This document shows, one piece after another, positions 50,580 through 52,556 of a DNA stretch of 52,556 nt. Position numbers and translations under genes: made by a program. The stretch is from JAUSIK01 sp964362915 (GTDB lineage: Archaea; Nanobdellota; Nanobdellia; Pacearchaeales; GW2011-AR1). Below the pieces are notes generated by a model. It ran no database searches, was not told the DNA's origin, and was given only the letters and a program-made list of their open reading frames with translations. Within the stretch, counting starts at the first letter, position 1; every line of letters starts with the position of its first letter. The stretch covers positions 1 through 52,556 of the forward strand of contig CAYIGH010000004.1 of assembly GCA_964362915.1 (NCBI GenBank). The letters are read 5' to 3'.

Positions 50580-52082
50580 TTATTTTACCTCCTTTTTACT
50601 TTCATCTTTTTTAGATGAGACAGGCTTCATTAATGGGAAAATAACTGTTTCCCTTATAGGCTTGCCTTCTAAAAAAGCAAACAATCTTTCTGAAACTCCG
50701 AAGCCACAGGTGGGGGGCATACCATATTTTAGGGCTTCAACAAATTCAAAATCATGAGAGTGGGCTTCTAAATCTCCAGATTCTTTCATTTTCTGCTGTT
50801 CCTTAAAACGCTCTTCTTGATCAAGAGGGTCATTTAATTCAGAATACCCATTTCCAACTTCACTTCCTGCTAGGATTACCTGAAATTGTTCAACTTTTCT
50901 AGGGTCTTTTGGATTTCTTTTTGCCAATGGAGAGAGTTCTACTAATTGTCCTATTAAAAATGCCGGGCCGGCTATTTTTCTCCTGCAATATTTCCAGAGA
51001 ATATCTATAAGTCTGGGCTTGTCAAGATTTTTTTCATATTCTATATTTAATCCGTCCAATTTTGATTCTATTTCTTCTTTTGATGCCTTGAATATATCAA
51101 TTTTTGTTTGCTTTTTAATCTCAGAGGCATAATCTATAACCTCCCATTTTTTCGCCAAATCGAATTTTAGATTATTTCTTTCGAATTTTGTTGTGTTAAA
51201 AACCTCTTTGGCAACTGTTCTGTATAATTCTTGAACTAATTTCATTCCATCTTCATAATTTGCATATGCCCAATAAAATTCCATTTGTGAATAATCCTGC
51301 AAATGCTCTGCATCCATTCCTTCATTTCTAAATTGCCTGCCAATTTCAAATGTTTTTCTATAGCCTGCAGCCATTAATTTTTTTTGCCATAGCTCTCCCA
51401 TTGATATTCTTAGATAAATATCAATATCTAAGGCATTATGATGCGTCTTAAAAGGTGTTGCGGCTGCTCCTCCTGCTGAATTTTCCAGGATAGGGGTTTC
51501 AACTTCTATAAAACCTTTAGATAATAGAAAAGACCTTATAGTATTCCAGAACTTGCCTTTTCTTACAAACAATTCCTTAATTTCAGGATTCATTAAAATA
51601 TCTAAATATCTTTTTCTTAGTCTTTCTTCATCATCTTGGAGGCCATGCCATTTTTCAGGCAAGGGAAGAATTGATTTTGCCAGCAGTATTATATCTTTAA
51701 CTAGCACAGATAGCTCTCTTCTTTTTGTCCTGAATATTGTGCCTTCTGCTCCTATGAAATCCCCGGAATCTATATATTTTTTGAAGAAATCCTTGATTTT
51801 GCCAGGAGTTTCCTTTTCTTGCAAGACTATTTGTATTTTTCCTGTTGAATCTTGCAATGTTCCAAAAGCAATTTTTCCTAAATCGCGCGAAGTCATCAAA
51901 CGCCCAGCTATTTTAACTTTGTCTTTTGTATGCTTTTCTGGCTTAAGAGAGCTGTATTTAACTTGTAAATCAGAAGTATTATTTTTTACATCATATTTAT
52001 CAGGATAAGGATTTATGCCTAATTTCCTTAATTCTTTTAATTTTCTCAATCTTTCATTTACTACCTGCTCTTGTCTACCCAT
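50580..52082 (-). CDS. lysS: Lysyl-tRNA synthetase, class II
   Basis: A 500-residue class II synthetase. The N-terminal OB fold (VKIAGRLMTSRDLGKIAFG) binds the anticodon. Motif 1 is GFIEVETPIL, motif 2 is GRQFRNEGMDAEH and motif 3 is GFGVSERLFAFL followed by IRETVIFPLMKP. It charges tRNA-Lys. The normal LysRS stretch HNPEFT of motif 2 is replaced by HLQDYSQMEFYWAY, a divergent-clade trait. A TATATAAAT-type box about 25 bases upstream gives a leaderless start at 52082. First gene of lysS-histone-hjc. Confidence 0.92.
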   Translation of the reverse strand: MGRQEQVVNERLRKLKELRKLGINPYPDKYDVKNNTSDLQVKYSSLKPEKHTKDKVKIAGRLMTSRDLGKIAFGTLQDSTGKIQIVLQEKETPGKIKDFFKKYIDSGDFIGAEGTIFRTKRRELSVLVKDIILLAKSILPLPEKWHGLQDDEERLRKRYLDILMNPEIKELFVRKGKFWNTIRSFLLSKGFIEVETPILENSAGGAAATPFKTHHNALDIDIYLRISMGELWQKKLMAAGYRKTFEIGRQFRNEGMDAEHLQDYSQMEFYWAYANYEDGMKLVQELYRTVAKEVFNTTKFERNNLKFDLAKKWEVIDYASEIKKQTKIDIFKASKEEIESKLDGLNIEYEKNLDKPRLIDILWKYCRRKIAGPAFLIGQLVELSPLAKRNPKDPRKVEQFQVILAGSEVGNGYSELNDPLDQEERFKEQQKMKESGDLEAHSHDFEFVEALKYGMPPTCGFGVSERLFAFLEGKPIRETVIFPLMKPVSSKKDESKKEVK

Positions 52083-52111
52083 TTTTATCTTAAATTTAGA
52101 TGATTTATATA

Positions 52112-52528
52112 TTATTCGATAACATTAATTTCTTTAAGTTTCTTAAAGTCCTTATCGAAAGTTGCTAGATTTTTTATTATATTGCCCCTCATGCAAGCAA
52201 TAGTTGTACAATCTGTAAAACTAAATCTCGTATCTTCTTGATCTTTAAAAATATCCCCAGCTTCTTCTAAAATTCCCTGATCTAAATTAATAATCTCCAT
52301 TGATAGTTTCAAGTTTTCTACAATGGAGACTGATTTATTCAAATCTTTTGTTTTTTTAAAAGAAGTGGTTATGGTTTCATCAAAGATATAATCTGATATT
52401 ATAATTGAACCGAATTTTTTAGATATGATTTTCTCTCCTAGTTCTATGGCTCTTTCATGATTCTGATCCCCTTCAACTTCCCAAGCTACTAAAAAACTTG
52501 TATCAAGACAATGCCTTCGGCACTCTAA
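52112..52528 (-). CDS. PIN-domain (VapC-like) protein, start not visible
   Basis: The frame ending at 52112 encodes a PIN ribonuclease: CLDTSFLVAWEVEGD with the first catalytic Asp, IIISDYIFDETITT with a Glu, FSFTDCTTIACM with an Asp and LATFDKDF with the last Asp. It is open back to 52528, where an in-frame TAG occurs, but no ATG, GTG or TTG lies before the first strand. Either the 5' end is damaged or the last bases of the window are a mis-joined contig end. A VapB partner would be expected upstream, outside the window. Confidence 0.65.
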   Translation of the reverse strand, partial: LECRRHCLDTSFLVAWEVEGDQNHERAIELGEKIISKKFGSIIISDYIFDETITTSFKKTKDLNKSVSIVENLKLSMEIINLDQGILEEAGDIFKDQEDTRFSFTDCTTIACMRGNIIKNLATFDKDFKKLKEINVIE

Positions 52529-52556
52529 CTAGCTAACTGAATCCAATAATCTAATT

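Overview
The window looks like a contig from a small-genome DPANN archaeon of the Woesearchaeota/Pacearchaeota (Nanoarchaeota sensu lato) type. The evidence is AT-rich DNA with very tight, often overlapping genes; archaeal SecD and SecF as separate proteins; an Hjc-type Holliday junction resolvase; a KsgA/Dim1 methyltransferase; a short DUF1931-like histone-fold protein; a tRNA gene without an encoded CCA; type IV pilin-like (class III) signal peptides; and TATA boxes of the TTTATAAAT kind about 25 bases before many start codons, as in leaderless archaeal transcripts. The exact lineage is an inference.

Bases 1-26921 form a surface-glycan island. It holds GmhB-like, RmlD-like, GDP-mannose-dehydratase-like, UDP-sugar epimerase and UXS-like nucleotide-sugar enzymes, a DegT aminotransferase, a nucleotide-sugar dehydrogenase, a Wzx-like flippase, an FkbM methyltransferase and three other methyltransferases, two WavE-like proteins, a GT-C-like membrane protein and a dolichol-phosphate-mannose-synthase-like GT2. 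Two gene sets each encode a nucleotidyltransferase, an APH-fold kinase and a HAD phosphatase, but fused in opposite ways. At 20.3-22.6 kb the island is interrupted by a VapBC pair, the remnant of a DUF4143 ATPase gene and a frameshifted hypothetical gene.

Bases 27040-29155 encode a large, N-glycosylation-sequon-rich, Ig-like surface protein whose repeats collapsed in assembly, leaving a 100-N gap. Bases 29199-36747 are mostly housekeeping or hypothetical: a Nudix hydrolase, SecD/SecF, tRNA-Gly(TCC), an AI-2E-type permease, small winged-helix proteins and a cob(I)alamin adenosyltransferase.

Bases 37061-48005 hold the most unusual block: an RHH regulator, a pilin-like protein and a 1267-residue cysteine-rich protein, followed by a second pilin-like protein and a second copy of the cysteine-rich protein that is split into two genes. 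A STAS-like gene with a broken partner and a lipoprotein-like gene sit between the two halves. I read this as an undescribed cell-surface or secretion apparatus.

Bases 48068-52528 return to information processing: an AbrB-nucleotidyltransferase fusion behind a tandem palindromic operator, a small helical protein and KsgA on the plus strand, then the lysS-histone-hjc operon on the minus strand, ending in a PIN-domain gene without a visible start at the right edge. No rRNA, CRISPR array or insertion sequence was seen.
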